Assembly: GCA_025618425.1 (NCBI GenBank)
Contig: CM046842.1
Span: 33,983,688 to 34,047,687 of the forward strand
Source: Heliocidaris tuberculata
Taxonomy: Eukaryota; Echinodermata; Echinoidea; Camarodonta; Echinometridae
DNA length: 64,000 nt
Reading direction: 5' to 3'
Shown: positions 1 through 10,438 of the stretch, one piece after another
Layout: the number at the start of each line of letters is the position of its first letter
Position numbering within the stretch: the first letter of the stretch is position 1
Notes under the pieces: generated by a model
The model's input: the letters and a program-made list of their open reading frames with translations, nothing else
Databases searched by the model: none
Told to the model about the DNA's origin: nothing
Made by a program: the position numbers and the translations under genes

Positions 1-135
1 ATATATGAATTTCCATTTGACAAATTGGTGATGTCACTGTGATGTAGTGTCGGTCAAATTTCCGTTATGCTCCAAAACACAAAGCGAATAAAACATCAAT
101 TAGAATCATCGTGCTGTTTTTATTTTATTTCTCTG

Positions 136-177
<42 letters not shown>

Positions 178-719
178 AATGTAACAACATGCTTTAATAA
201 TACATAGGCCAACATACTAAGTACAGTCCTTAGGAAAAAGGTGTTTAGGAAGAAAATGAACTCGAGTTGGTGTAGAACAAATGGGGGAATGGTCCCAAAA
301 TAGTGTCAGGCTAATGACTAATTTACCAGTTTAGCATTCACACACCTTTAGTGACATGGAGAAAATTCATAACTTTCTTATCATTTGTCCATTCGATTTT
401 TCCTAAATTTTCATCTATTTCTCTGATTCTGTTTCTGTTTTAATCAAGTGCAAGATTTTTGAAAGGGGTTGCAAAAATTTCAAGACTTTTTTCTAATGCG
501 AAGTCCTTGGGTTGTGCATTATTTACAGCGATATAATGAAAATTACAACAGCAAATTCATGTAGGGGAAATGATCTTTTAATTCGTACATTAACCCTGCT
601 TTTTTTTTCTTCAGGATTATATCGATATCAACATTATTATGCGATCTGCTTGGTTTCATTGTTATAGGCCTACTATGAGAGCGTGCGAGTTTTGGGGAAA
701 ATTTTCAGAAAACATTTGA
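1..719. other. No gene; (TG)n tract and diverged relic of the ~590-bp palindromic repeat
   Basis: A (TG)n microsatellite runs 137-175. Stretches at about 20-60 and 360-440 (attcataactttcttat and similar) resemble the ends of the palindromic repeat found intact at 14149-14729 and 43711-44300. No open frame of interest is visible. Confidence 0.4.
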
Positions 720-1032
720 GCTAGCTGAGCTAGCTTTGATTTTGACTCAAACCAATCAGAATTGCGTTGCACATGTCCAGTCGAGCTGCCACAAAAGCGT
801 GAACGAATAGTTCAGCAACATGTTGTTTCACATGCTTGCGGATCTTCTCCCAAAATTTCGTATGGAGATGCAAGCCGCCTTTGACACAGATGTAATGTGC
901 TGCTCCATAGTGAGTGATGATGAATCGAAGATCACTCCGAGATTTCTCACTTAATACATTTGCAGGTCTGATCAGTGGCGGATCCAGAATTTCTTGAGGG
1001 AGAGGGCTCAATCTTTCCAAAATTTTCTGACA

Positions 1033-1067
<35 letters not shown>

Positions 1068-1780
1068 TCCTCAGCACAAAAAAAAAGGTCATCAGAATTT
1101 TTGGGGCCCCTTTTTGGTCCCAGGGGAGGGGGCCCGGGCCCCCCGGCCCCCCTCCCCCTTGGATCCGCCACTGGGTCTGATCATGGCACTACCAAGTTTC
1201 AGATGGTCAATCTTCACCTTGGCTCTTTGCTGACGTGAGCCAATCACAAGAAATTCTGGTTTGTCTTCGTTCAGTTTTTTTAAAAGTAGTTGCTTGAGAG
1301 CCATCTGTGGAGACCAGTCAGGCAGGATTCAATGCGTTGTAGATAGAGCTGAATCGACTGCAGCTTGTGATGAATCAACAGTGCAGTAGATCTGTGTATT
1401 GTCTGTATAGCGGTGATTGCTAGTGGAGACCACGGCTACTTACGAGACGAGATATGGATGCTGTGTACATCCAGAATAACTAAGGCAGACCCTCAGTGTT
1501 GAGGTACACCGTACCCAAAAGGGGACGAATCTGATCTAGCACCATCGACAGAAACACAACTGAGCCTAGACGTGAAGTATATGAACAGAACCATTTGAGG
1601 GCCACCCCGCTTATTCCATAATGAGTGTTGAGCAAAGAGTTTAAATACGAAGAGTGCTCAGTCCCGAAATAAAGCACGCTCTATATCATGTATATTGTGG
1701 TACATGTCGATCGGCCGAGAGGGAAGATTATAGTCTTTATCAAGATGTTTGTATTTCTTATTTCCTTTATTTTTTCTTCT
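720..1780 (-). pseudogene. Decayed non-LTR retrotransposon reverse transcriptase, fragment A
   Basis: Minus-strand translations give non-LTR reverse-transcriptase blocks in correct order but in shifting frames. YGISGVALKWFCSYTSRLGS lies near 1620-1560, a degenerate GVPQ block follows, and NEDKPEFLVIGSRQQRAKVK lies near 1270-1210. The segment 970-735 carries LTMEQH- and AFVAARLDMCNAILIGL-type sequence. The order and motifs resemble L2/CR1-like elements. It is split by a 200-bp inverted-repeat insertion at 974-1173. It cannot be functional. The clade is not certain. Confidence 0.7.
974..1173. mobile_element. GGCGGATCCA-family MITE with 9-bp target duplication
   Basis: The ends agtggcggatccag and ttggatccgccact are inverted. 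The copy is flanked by GGTCTGATC at 965-973 and 1174-1182, a clean 9-bp target duplication that splits the reverse-transcriptase relic. The interior is a 29-base A run plus G- and C-rich runs. A 9-bp duplication is typical of Mutator-like elements, so that origin is inferred. Confidence 0.8.
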
Positions 1781-2320
1781 TGTTCTGTACATCGCTTTTG
1801 GTAAAGCCGTAAGGGCATAATCTTGATATTGTCCCTTCAAATACAAACTTATGTCCCAAAACAGATAGGAATCAACATACTCTAACACCATTGAGGAGAG
1901 GGAGAGAGTTAGGAGGGGGAGCTAGGACTGAGAGATGTTTGTATTTTTGTTAAAGTTATTTGCTGTGAAATTTCTATTAATATTTATGTCATGGGGGGGG
2001 GGGGTGGTCCAAGCATGTTCCCTGATATTAAGCTCTATATGAGCAAACACTGCGATATCTGACGGGAATGTCGAGAAAAGTAAAAAAATAAAAATAAATA
2101 AATAAATAAAATGCTATCTTTATTTTTCTAAATCAGAATATTTCATTTGATATCATGATTTATGTAAATTTTAGGGATTATAGACGTATAATGTAAATCT
2201 ATGGCCTTATGTTAAAAGTCAAGACAGAAAAGGCTTTATTAAAATGAGATTGCGTGCAAGCAATTCCTTAAATACAAAAATTAATTAAGAGTGGCGTATC
2301 CAAGATCCTCTTTTTTTATT
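1781..2320. other. No gene recognised
   Basis: AT-rich sequence with a G run at 1994-2004 and an (AAAT)n stretch near 2087-2110. There is no convincing coding or repeat structure. Confidence 0.4.
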
Positions 2321-2563
2321 AGTGGCGTATCCAGGAATGCACGTGCCCTACGTGCCAGCCAAAACCAAATCTGACATATCTTATAGTTACACATCGAATG
2401 AAAGGAATTGTGTGCCCCCCCCCCCCGCACAGAAGGAACATGGCAAATGTGACTTTTTTTCCCTTGCTTGTCTGAAAATTCAGAATAGACAGCATCTGAT
2501 GATTTTTTTGTTCGTCAGGTGTGAGCCCCCCCCCCCTCCCCTGCATTTCTGGATACTCCACCA
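2321..2563. mobile_element. GGCGTATCCA-ended MITE related to the 974-1173 family
   Basis: The left end agtggcgtatccagg and the right end tttctggatactccac are imperfect inverted repeats. Poly-C runs lie at 2406-2416 and 2526-2535. A second partial end (gagtggcgtatccaag) lies just outside at 2290. No clear target duplication is seen. Confidence 0.55.
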
Positions 2564-2999
2564 ATATAAATAACTTACAGTAAGTTATTTGTAACATTCT
2601 GCTGTAGCAGTTTGAGACGACAGGTGAAGAAAACAGTATAGGGCTATTTTGAATTGAATTATCTAGTAACCAACAATAGCAGATGATGATATAATTTATT
2701 TATTACCAGTCCTATTCTTTCTTTGTAGGAATATCCCATTCCTTTTGCCCCAGCCCCCTTTGTCTCTCTCTCTCTCTCTCTCTTTCTCCCTTCCTTCCCC
2801 CTCTCACAGGCTTTCATTTTCTAATAATCTCTTATTCTCTTATTCTCTCTTACAACCGATCTATAAAAATGACTGCAATAGAAATGAGGACAAAATAATG
2901 ATCTCTTATTGTTTTTTTTTTTTTCCTTCAATGGTTCAATTTAATGAGATCGACCACCAACACCATGCAATCCCATTCTTCACATCCATGATAGAATAG
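2564..2999. other. No gene; TC-rich tract
   Basis: A (TC)n tract lies at about 2762-2782. The rest is unremarkable AT-rich sequence. Confidence 0.4.
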
Positions 3000-3160
3000 C
3001 AGGCGCTGATCCAGGGGGGGGGGGGGGGCGAATCGACCGCGCCCCCTTTTTGGAACCCAACTGGCATACCTTAAGTACACAATAAAAAAAAATTGCCTCT
3101 TTAATTGTGAACTTTTCGGCTCTGTGCCCCCTCCTCTATAAAATCCTGGATCCGCCCCTG
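3000..3160. mobile_element. GGCGGATCCA-family MITE
   Basis: The left end caggcgctgatccaggg is inverted relative to the right end cctggatccgcccctg. GAATAG flanks both sides (2994-2999 and 3161-3166). A run of about 13 G follows the left end. Confidence 0.7.
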
Positions 3161-3353
3161 GAATAGGAATTACATTCTTTTGAAATACAAACTACAGGTA
3201 TACACGGACTCTGGTCTAAAATGTAAATAAAACCGGATCGAGCACCATTAGTTTGGGAGCCTACGAGTCTAACAATGTTGGTATATTAACCCTCCGAGAA
3301 AACTTGTAAAAAAGCCCACCCCGCAAGACTGACGTGACAGTCCGGGCATGGAC

Positions 3354-3709
3354 GAGTGGCGGATTTAGGGGGGGGGCGCAATCCCGGCCCATGCCCCCTC
3401 CCCTTTTTTAAAGAAAGTCATACATCATTGTCCCCTGGCCCTTTTTTTTTTTTTTTGGTTTTTGTTTGGAGGGCCGGCGAGAAGAAGAAAAAAATTCTTT
3501 TCACCCCTCCCCCCCCCCCCCCCCCCAACTGAGCAGCTTTTCGAGGACTGGCGAAAAAAATTCTCCCCTCCCCCACACGGAGCAACTTTTGGAGGAATGG
3601 TGAGAAGAAAAAAACACGAATCTCCCTTCCAGCAGTTCCAAAAAGTTGACAGCCCTGCATTTGTGCCCCCCCCTTTTTTTTTTACTATACATCCTGCATT
3701 CGCCCCTGT
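3354..3709. mobile_element. GGCGGATTTA-ended MITE with poly-G/poly-C runs
   Basis: The left end gagtggcggatttaggg and right end cctgcattcgcccctgt are degenerate inverted repeats. CATGGAC flanks both sides (3347-3353 and 3710-3716). The interior repeats a GGCGAGAAGAAAAAAA-type segment three times between poly-C tracts. Confidence 0.65.
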
Positions 3710-3716
3710 CATGGAC

Positions 3717-4300
3717 TGTCAGTGTGTCAGACTCATATCCATAATAGGGTTCAGAAGCCCCCTCCCACTACATTGTCGGTCTCGTTCGCTGAAGCCAAAG
3801 TAAACGACGATCAGCAAGTAAAAAACTTTGATGAGCGAAGTTTGAGGAGAACACCTTTGGCAAACTGCAAGAGTTCTATCGGCAACGTCACCACCTCGAT
3901 CGGGATCGCAGAGGGGTAGACCTAGCCTAGCTAGAGCTAGACACCTTGTCGGTCGCTATTCAGCTCAGCTATTTCACGATTGCATGATCTCACATCAGTC
4001 ATTTTGGCTAAGCGTAATTCGGTGGTAGAACATTGATTACATGAATTTATGAATTTAATACATTGAATTTTGCCTCTGGTACATTAGAAATATAATAGTG
4101 AACTGGAATTTAGTGAGAGTTTCTTCTAATACCGGCTAGGCTGGGCCCCTGGGCGGGCGGACATACGTCTGCTACATGCATGGTCGTCTGCTAGCGCACG
4201 ATCTCATTGGATGTCGTGATCTCACGTGATCGATACTACACGCCCACATTACGTCATCAATAACAACAAACGGTTTCACATGTTATATGACAAATTAATT
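3717..4300. other. No gene recognised
   Basis: Single-copy-looking sequence with no usable open frame. It contains the string cctagcctagctagagctag near 3922. Confidence 0.35.
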
Positions 4301-4305
4301 TTTTT

Positions 4306-5640
4306 GGGTCAAAAGCATGCATATTCCCGGGGATTTGTGCGGGGTTTAAATGACTCATCGATCGAGCCTTAATTATGCACTTTCAGAGCTTTAAATTTCA
4401 TGTAAATTACATTTTTCATAATTTCAAATAAATACTAGGGGAATTAAAGTCATTTCAAAATCCCTCTTTTCATGTGTTAACCTATGGGAGCTGGAAGGCC
4501 AAAAGCATGCATATTCCCGGGGATTTATGGGGGGTTTACTGGACTCATTGAGCCTTAATTATACACTTTCAGAGCTTTAAATTTCATGTAAATTACATTT
4601 TTCATAATTTCAAATAAATACTAGGGGAATTAAAATCATTTCAAAATCCCTCTTTTCATGTGTTAACCTATAGGAGCTGGAAGGCCAAAAGCATGCATAT
4701 TCCCGGGGATTTATGGGAGGTTTACTAGACTCATTGAGCCTTAATTATACATTTTCAGAGCTTTAAATTTCATGTAAATCACAGTTTTTATATTTTTAAA
4801 TAAAAACTATGGGAATTATAATCATCCTAATATTCCTTGTTTTCGCGTGTAAACCTATGGCAGGCGAGACTGTTTTGGTCAAAAGCATGCATATTCCCCG
4901 GGATTTATGTGGGGTCTTTTTAATTTTTTGAGCCTTCAGTAAGCTTGTTCAAAGCCTCAAATTACATGTAAATAACAGTTTTTATATTTTCAAATAAAAA
5001 CTATGGGAATTATAATCATCCTAAAATTCCTTGTTTTCGCTTGTAAACCTATGGCAGGCGAGACTTTTTGGGGGTCAAAAGCATGCATATTCCCTGGGAT
5101 TTATGCGGGGTCTGTTCGACTAGTTGAGACTTAATCATACATTTTCAGAGCTTTAAATTTTATTTAAGTCACATTTTTCAAAATTTTAATCTAATTCTGG
5201 GGGAATTATAATCATTCGAAAATCCCTGTTTTTGCGTGTTAACCTATGGGAGCTGGAAGGCCAAAAGCATGCATATTCCCGGGGATTTATGTGGGGTCCC
5301 TTCCACTTTTTGAGCCATCATTAATCTTGTTCAGAGTCTCAAATTACATGTAAGCCACAGTTACATGAAATTCAAGGAAATACCAGAGGAACTATAATCA
5401 TTCTTAAAATCCATGTTTTCACGTGTTAACCCTATGGCAGATGATTATGTCAAAAAGCAGGCATGATCCCGGGGATTCATAGTGGCATTTATTGATAATA
5501 AAGGTTCAATAAATGTTTTTTTGAACTATCCATCCTTTCTCTCATGCAAAAATCAGACTTGAAAAAGATAGAGTAAGATATAAAATATCAAGAAAAAATG
5601 AGACAGCTCTTCACGTGTTATACCTATGGCGAACGTATTT
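4306..5640. repeat. Tandem array of seven ~190-bp units
   Basis: The landmark aaaagcatgcatattccc recurs at 4311, 4501, 4687, 4881, 5077, 5263 and, degenerate, 5453, giving a period of 186-196 bp. Each unit also carries gagccttaattatac, tttcagagctttaaattt and a closing tgttaacctatgg. Units 2 and 3 are nearly identical and the outer units are diverged. No coding frame crosses the units. Confidence 0.9.
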
Positions 5641-5679
5641 TTCCGAGTCTATTTTAACACAGCAATTTGCGTCTGCCGA

Positions 5680-6470
5680 ATGTACTACGGAAGTAGGTGA
5701 GAGTAATCTGTCTTGATACTATTAAAAGTCTTTGGTGTTGAGGCATTGAAGGAGAATGTCATGATCGATTATATCAAATGCAGCAGAAACTTAAGATCTA
5801 AGAGCAATGTGACCAGCGTTAAAAATGGGCTTATGCTAGGGAGCAGCGAAAATTCTGCTAAATAAAAAAAACAAACAAACAAAACAACAACAACTACAAA
5901 GAAGGTTATTAGTATTTTTTTTTGAGGGGGGGGGGGAGGGGACTTTTTATTCAAATATTCTCTGACAAGCAAAAAACAAAACAAAACAAAAAAGAAGCAT
6001 ATTTGGGATGTATTTTTAATCAATTTCTCTTACAAGCAAAAAACCAAAAAACCAAAAAACAAACGAACAAACAAACACCAGAATTATGCTAAAAGTCTGC
6101 TAAATTGTGTCAAATTATGCCTAACATAATGCTACCTGCTAAAACGGTCAAAATTCTGCCATAAAGCAGAATTCTGCCAACCCTGGCAACGTTGTCAAGA
6201 GTACTAGGAGTGATATTTTCCCTTGAATCATATCAGAGAGGAGATCATTCTGCACTCTCAGTATTGCTGTCTCCACACTGTGATGAGGGTGATAAGCTGA
6301 CCTTGCCATGTAGGGAATTCTCTGTCAGATAGGTAGGCCTACACAACTGATTCATCACAACACGCTCAAGAGTCTTGCTTAAGAATCTTAAAAGTTGGAG
6401 ATCGGGCGATAATTATTGTTCATGTTCTCAGGGTCGAAATTCGCCTTCTTCAGCACTGGATGTACTTGTG
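5680..6470 (-). pseudogene. Decayed non-LTR retrotransposon reverse transcriptase, fragment B
   Basis: The minus strand near 6410-6340 reads an NYRPISN-type block followed by LSKTLERVVMNQL. Near 5840-5760 it reads a degenerate AAFDIIDHDIL block. These are the N-terminal half motifs of a non-LTR reverse transcriptase, the part missing from fragment A. A low-complexity insertion interrupts the frame at about 5821-6188. Confidence 0.65.
5821..6188. mobile_element. A/C-rich insertion inside reverse-transcriptase fragment B
   Basis: The retrotransposon reading resumes after this block (accagcgtt before it, caacgttgtcaag after it). The junction nucleotides agcgtt/aacgtt look like a decayed target duplication. 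The interior has (AAAC)n-like stretches, a G run at 5929-5939 and repeated gctaaaa/ctgctaaa words. No coding capacity. Confidence 0.45.
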
Positions 6471-7058
6471 CAACTTTCAATATCAACTTTATGCATAAGA
6501 ATTATTGAAAGTATATTTGAGTTTCTTTTTTGTCCATTATTTGTTTGTGTCTCATTTGTATACTACTGTTTAATGTTGAAATAAGGTAATATCTTTTTAA
6601 AAATCTGCAAATTTTTTCAGAAAATTTCTATGCTAGCATATATTATAATCATATATTCAGAATGCTTGATTTATGCTCAAAATTTTGTTATACATTGACC
6701 ACCATATACCTTTCCTGTGGTCGAGCAATTGGTGAATGAAAATGACAAGTCTATCTGTCACATAATGTGACATCGGCGCTGAAAGAGTTAACCATGCCCT
6801 GCTATTCGGCACTTTAAATTCATGATCTGTGCATTCAAATTCATCTCGGAAGCATTATTCGCATTTCAGGCAGTGAAATTAACACTCTTTTCATTCTAAT
6901 TCATATGTCACGCACGTAACTCATAAATCCTTCATTCAATTTAGCATCGCATGGTCTTGTGATCTCGCAATAAACTCATTCCTGCATTCATTTTGGAGCA
7001 TCCAAATTAACGTATTGTGCATTCAATTTAACAATTTCCCCACAACTTGATTTTGTGA
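6471..7058. other. No gene recognised
   Basis: AT-rich sequence; part of it (about 6790-7020) resembles 8710-8870 in wording (gcattcaaattcat, catttcagg). Possibly an old dispersed repeat. Confidence 0.3.
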
Positions 7059-7143
7059 CATACACAATAACCAAAAACATGTAAGCCCTATCTTGAATTT
7101 ACCATTCAAGATAGGGCCTACATGTTTTTGGTTATTGCGTATG
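7059..7143. repeat. Near-perfect 39-bp hairpin
   Basis: The arm at 7059-7097 (catacacaataaccaaaaac...) is the reverse complement of 7105-7143 with about two differences and a 7-base spacer. It would form a long cruciform or RNA hairpin. It could be a collapsed MITE or a microRNA-like precursor; nothing visible separates these. Confidence 0.7.
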
Positions 7144-7450
7144 TTAAAGATCCCATCGTTTGAGGCAGAGCGAAATAAGGTCTATATGCATTTTTTTCAT
7201 GTAGATGTACATTTATATATAAAAAACATGAAACAGCTAGGTCCCGAGAAAGAACTTGAATATGATTTCCTTGTAAGGGAGGACAAACTAAATTTTAGAA
7301 AAACAACTGAGAAGACAAGAAGACAAATGAAAGCTCTTTTACCGCTATTTTATGCAGGAGATGATAAATTGTAACCTCATCTTGTAAGTAGATACAAAGA
7401 ATGGTTTTAAAAGTTACCCTATTAATTGCCTATAGTTGAGATGAGAAAAA
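7144..7450. other. No gene recognised
   Basis: A 93-codon plus-strand frame at 7093-7374 starts inside the hairpin and encodes a lysine-rich, non-repetitive peptide (RKTTEKTRRQMKALLPLFYA near its end). I do not recognise it. It may be an exon fragment or chance. Confidence 0.25.
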
Positions 7451-7454
7451 CAAC

Positions 7455-8545
7455 ATTAGGAAATGCTAGTTTTCTGACATTGTGTTGTCTACTCCTTCCT
7501 CAGGGGAGATTGTCGCCTATGCTTAGGTGCATGAATTTTCTCGTTCAAAGTAGGCCTATATTTTCAAATTAACCCTTCAGGTATATTCCCCAACTTGCGT
7601 GGCTTTGGGCAGAGGCGGTCGAGCGTCGGGCTCGGACAATGGTTGAGTCCCCCCCCCCCCGGGTATAATAGATGTTTAAAAAAAAAAACAACATAAGAAT
7701 TAAATGCTGGTTTTCTAGCCCCCCGGGGGGGGGGGGGGGGCCACTCAGGTATTTTGGTGTACACATGCGCGTCCAAAAAAAAAAAAACGCGTAATAAGGT
7801 GTCTTTTTTTTTCATTCAGGACGCGTAACGCGCGTTACGTGTTAATGGGTCCGAAAACGCCGATTTTCAACAAAAAAAAAAAAAAAAAGGGGGGGGGGGA
7901 GGGCTGAACGGAATGCGGCCAAACGCGTTTAGGGGGTCATTTTCATTCCCACGGCAATGTCCTACATAATTGAAGTAAATGATAACATTTGTAATTTAAC
8001 CAACAGCAGTTCCTATATGTGCAGTTTATTTTGTTTGCCTTGTGTGAAGAATTTATCCACCAAAGGTGAAGAATATGTCAGTTTGCAAAAGGTGATCTTG
8101 AATTCAAGTGGTGTATTTTTTATGTTGGTTAAGTTAATCTTGTTTGGGGAGTAATATTTAGGACAAACTTGTTTAGGGGTAATATTTCAATCAAACCTAT
8201 TAAGGGGGGTAATTTTTATGAAAAAACACGCGAAATCCTCGTTAAGGGGTAATTTTTACGAAAAAAAAGCACGCGAAATCCTTGTTAAGGGGTGTCTTTT
8301 CACCAAAGTATGAAACTTGTTTAGGGGGCATTTTTTAAATCCATGGACACGCATGTGTACACCAATATACCTGAGTGCCCCCCCCCCCCGGGTTTTCTAG
8401 ATATGGCATCGTGTTGTCCACCCCTTCCCCGGGGGAGATTGTCGTCCATGCTTAGGTACGTGCATGAGTTTTCTCGTTCAAACTAGGCCTATATTTTCAA
8501 ATTAACCCTTCATGTATATTCCCTAACTTGCATGGCTTTGGGAAA
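7455..8545. repeat. Direct duplication of ~150 bp bracketing an hAT-like insertion
   Basis: Sequence 7455-7610 (gttttctgacattgtgttgtctac ... cgtggctttggg) recurs at 8393-8545 with modest divergence. A shorter copy of the left edge (aaacaacataag...tgctggttttctag) is at 7686-7718. The simplest reading is a tandem duplication whose second copy was later split by the 7719-8392 element. Confidence 0.7.
7719..8392. mobile_element. hAT-like non-autonomous element, 8-bp target duplication
   Basis: TTTTCTAG occurs immediately outside both ends (7711-7718 and 8393-8400). The ends are inverted: a C/G-run then cactcaggtattttggtgta on the left and tacaccaatatacctgagtg on the right. The interior has several tandem copies of a gttaaggggtaatttttacg-type unit (8190-8340). 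No transposase is present. An 8-bp duplication fits hAT or P superfamilies. Confidence 0.75.
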
Positions 8546-8880
8546 TCTATAGAATACAATCCATCCTTTAAAGTTTACAAGTAGCCTACGGGACAGTACA
8601 ATACAATACAATGAATGAGGTCTACTAAATTATGGACTCAAGAAGGAAATGAAATTTGAAATCAGCCTTATTTAGGGGAAATTATAAACAAAAACAGGGG
8701 ACTGATAACTTGCGTGTTAAATTGAATGAACATGTTCCGAATTTTATTGCCTATTTGGGAATTCATATGCCCGAGGAGTGCTTTCGGCAGTTGCCAATGA
8801 ATCTGAATGATTCCTAAAAATCTTGCTAATTTGAATGCACGGAAATTAATTTGAAATATACAAAAGCCGAATCCCTGGCA
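8546..8880. other. No gene recognised
   Basis: AT-rich, no convincing feature. Part resembles 6790-7020. Confidence 0.3.
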
Positions 8881-9875
8881 GGGTTACAACCGGCCCGTGA
8901 ACAAAAGATTACGTTTTTTCCCCATCCTATTTTTTCTTTTCTGTTCACAGAGAATTTGTAAATATTTATAGGCTAATTATCACCTAAAACTGTGATAAAC
9001 ATTTAAAAAATAATGTACAACAGTAAGACCGATTTGAATAGTATAGGGCCTATACTGTTTGTAAAAAAGATCCAATTCCTTGAAAGGAAAAAGTCCGAAG
9101 ACTGCGTGGCCTTTTTTTTTTCTTCTCACGCGTTGCAAAATAAAAAGTGAGGCCGGGGACTTAATCCATTGCCCAGTCTTTTTAAGGTATAACTTACAAA
9201 TGTTAATAAAGGTTTTCCCGGCCAATTTCGCACTTTTTATCAATCAATTTGATAAAACTTTCATTCACTTTAGGAAAAACATCGTAACTTAATGCGTCTT
9301 ATGTCTTTCAGCAGTATGACTTCAGTGCCGTCACCAGCTTTTTTCAAGGGGGGGGGGGGTACCTTTTGGAAAAAAAAAAGACAAAACTTACCAACTCCAA
9401 TGTCAGGCAGTGGTGCTGGTGGCGCAGATATGAGCTGTTCGACACTACACAATAGTGCATATAGCCGGCCGGCCAGATGGATGTATAGACAAATGGATGT
9501 ATAGATGTATAGACAAATGTAGCGACGCCCCCCCCCAAAAAAAACAAAAACAAAAACAAAAACAAAAAAAACCTTTTTTTTGGGGGGGGGGGGTCTGGAG
9601 GTCTCCGCACCCCCCCCCCCCCCCTGGAGACGCCCATGGACTTAAGCAGGCTAAAAGGTGGGAAATTGGCTGGGAAAACCTGTAATATCATTTTGTTAGT
9701 TAAACCTTAAAAAGATTGTATCTTTTAATAAACAGTTTAGGCCCTATATAACAGGCTTACTGTTGTGAATTCTTTGATAATTAGCCTATAAATCTTTTAA
9801 AAATCTCTGTGAATAAAAAGGAAGAAAAATAGGATGGGGGGAACGTTATCTTTTGTTTACGGGCTGGTTGTAACC
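8881..9875. mobile_element. Foldback element with GGGTTACAACC ends
   Basis: The left end gggttacaaccggcccgt and right end gggctggttgtaaccc are inverted. Homology continues inward about 230-360 bp on each side, with small indels, through ttataggctaattatca and ggttttcccggccaattt. No transposase. The right half has itself been tandemly duplicated (see 9443-10430). Confidence 0.65.
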
Positions 9876-10400
9876 CTATCCCCCCTGTCCCCCCTTCCCC
9901 CCTCCCTTCCCCCCTCCCTCCCCCCCCCCCCCCACTACACAATAGTGCATATAGCCGGCCGGCCAGATGGATGTATAGACAAATGGATGTATAGATGTAT
10001 AGACAAATGTAGCGACGCCCCCCCCCCCCAAAAAAAAAAAACAAACAAAAACAAAAAAAACTTTTTTTTTGGGGGGGGGGGTCTGGAGGTCTCCGCACTC
10101 CCCCCCCCCCCCCCCCCCCTGGAGACGCCCATGGACTTAAGCAGGCTAAAAGGTGGGAAATTGGCTGGGAAAACCTGTAATATCATTTTGTTAGTTAAAC
10201 CTTAAAAAAGATTGTATCTTTTAATAAACAGTTTAGGCCTATATAACAGGCTTACTGTTGTGAATTCTTTGATAATTAGCCTATAAATCTTTTAAAAATC
10301 TCTGTGAATAAAAAGGAAGAAAAATAGGATGGGGGGAACGTTATCTTTTGTTTACGGGCTGGTTGTAACCCTATCCCCCCGTCCCCCCTTCCCCCCCCCT

Positions 10401-10430
<30 letters not shown>
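9443..10430. repeat. Recent ~490-bp tandem duplication
   Basis: From cactacacaatagtgcat at 9443 the sequence repeats from 9933 with almost no changes except homopolymer lengths. It ends in long poly-C tracts. Near identity implies a recent event or an assembly duplication. Confidence 0.85.

Positions 10431-10438
<8 letters not shown>

Noticed and set aside
3418..3803. Overlapping ORFs rich in P, G, K and F
   Set aside because: They run through poly-C, poly-G and poly-A tracts of a MITE; the composition alone keeps them open.
9344..10205. ORFs of up to 123 codons on both strands
   Set aside because: They lie in the duplicated foldback element with homopolymers; frames exist on both strands and repeat with the duplication.
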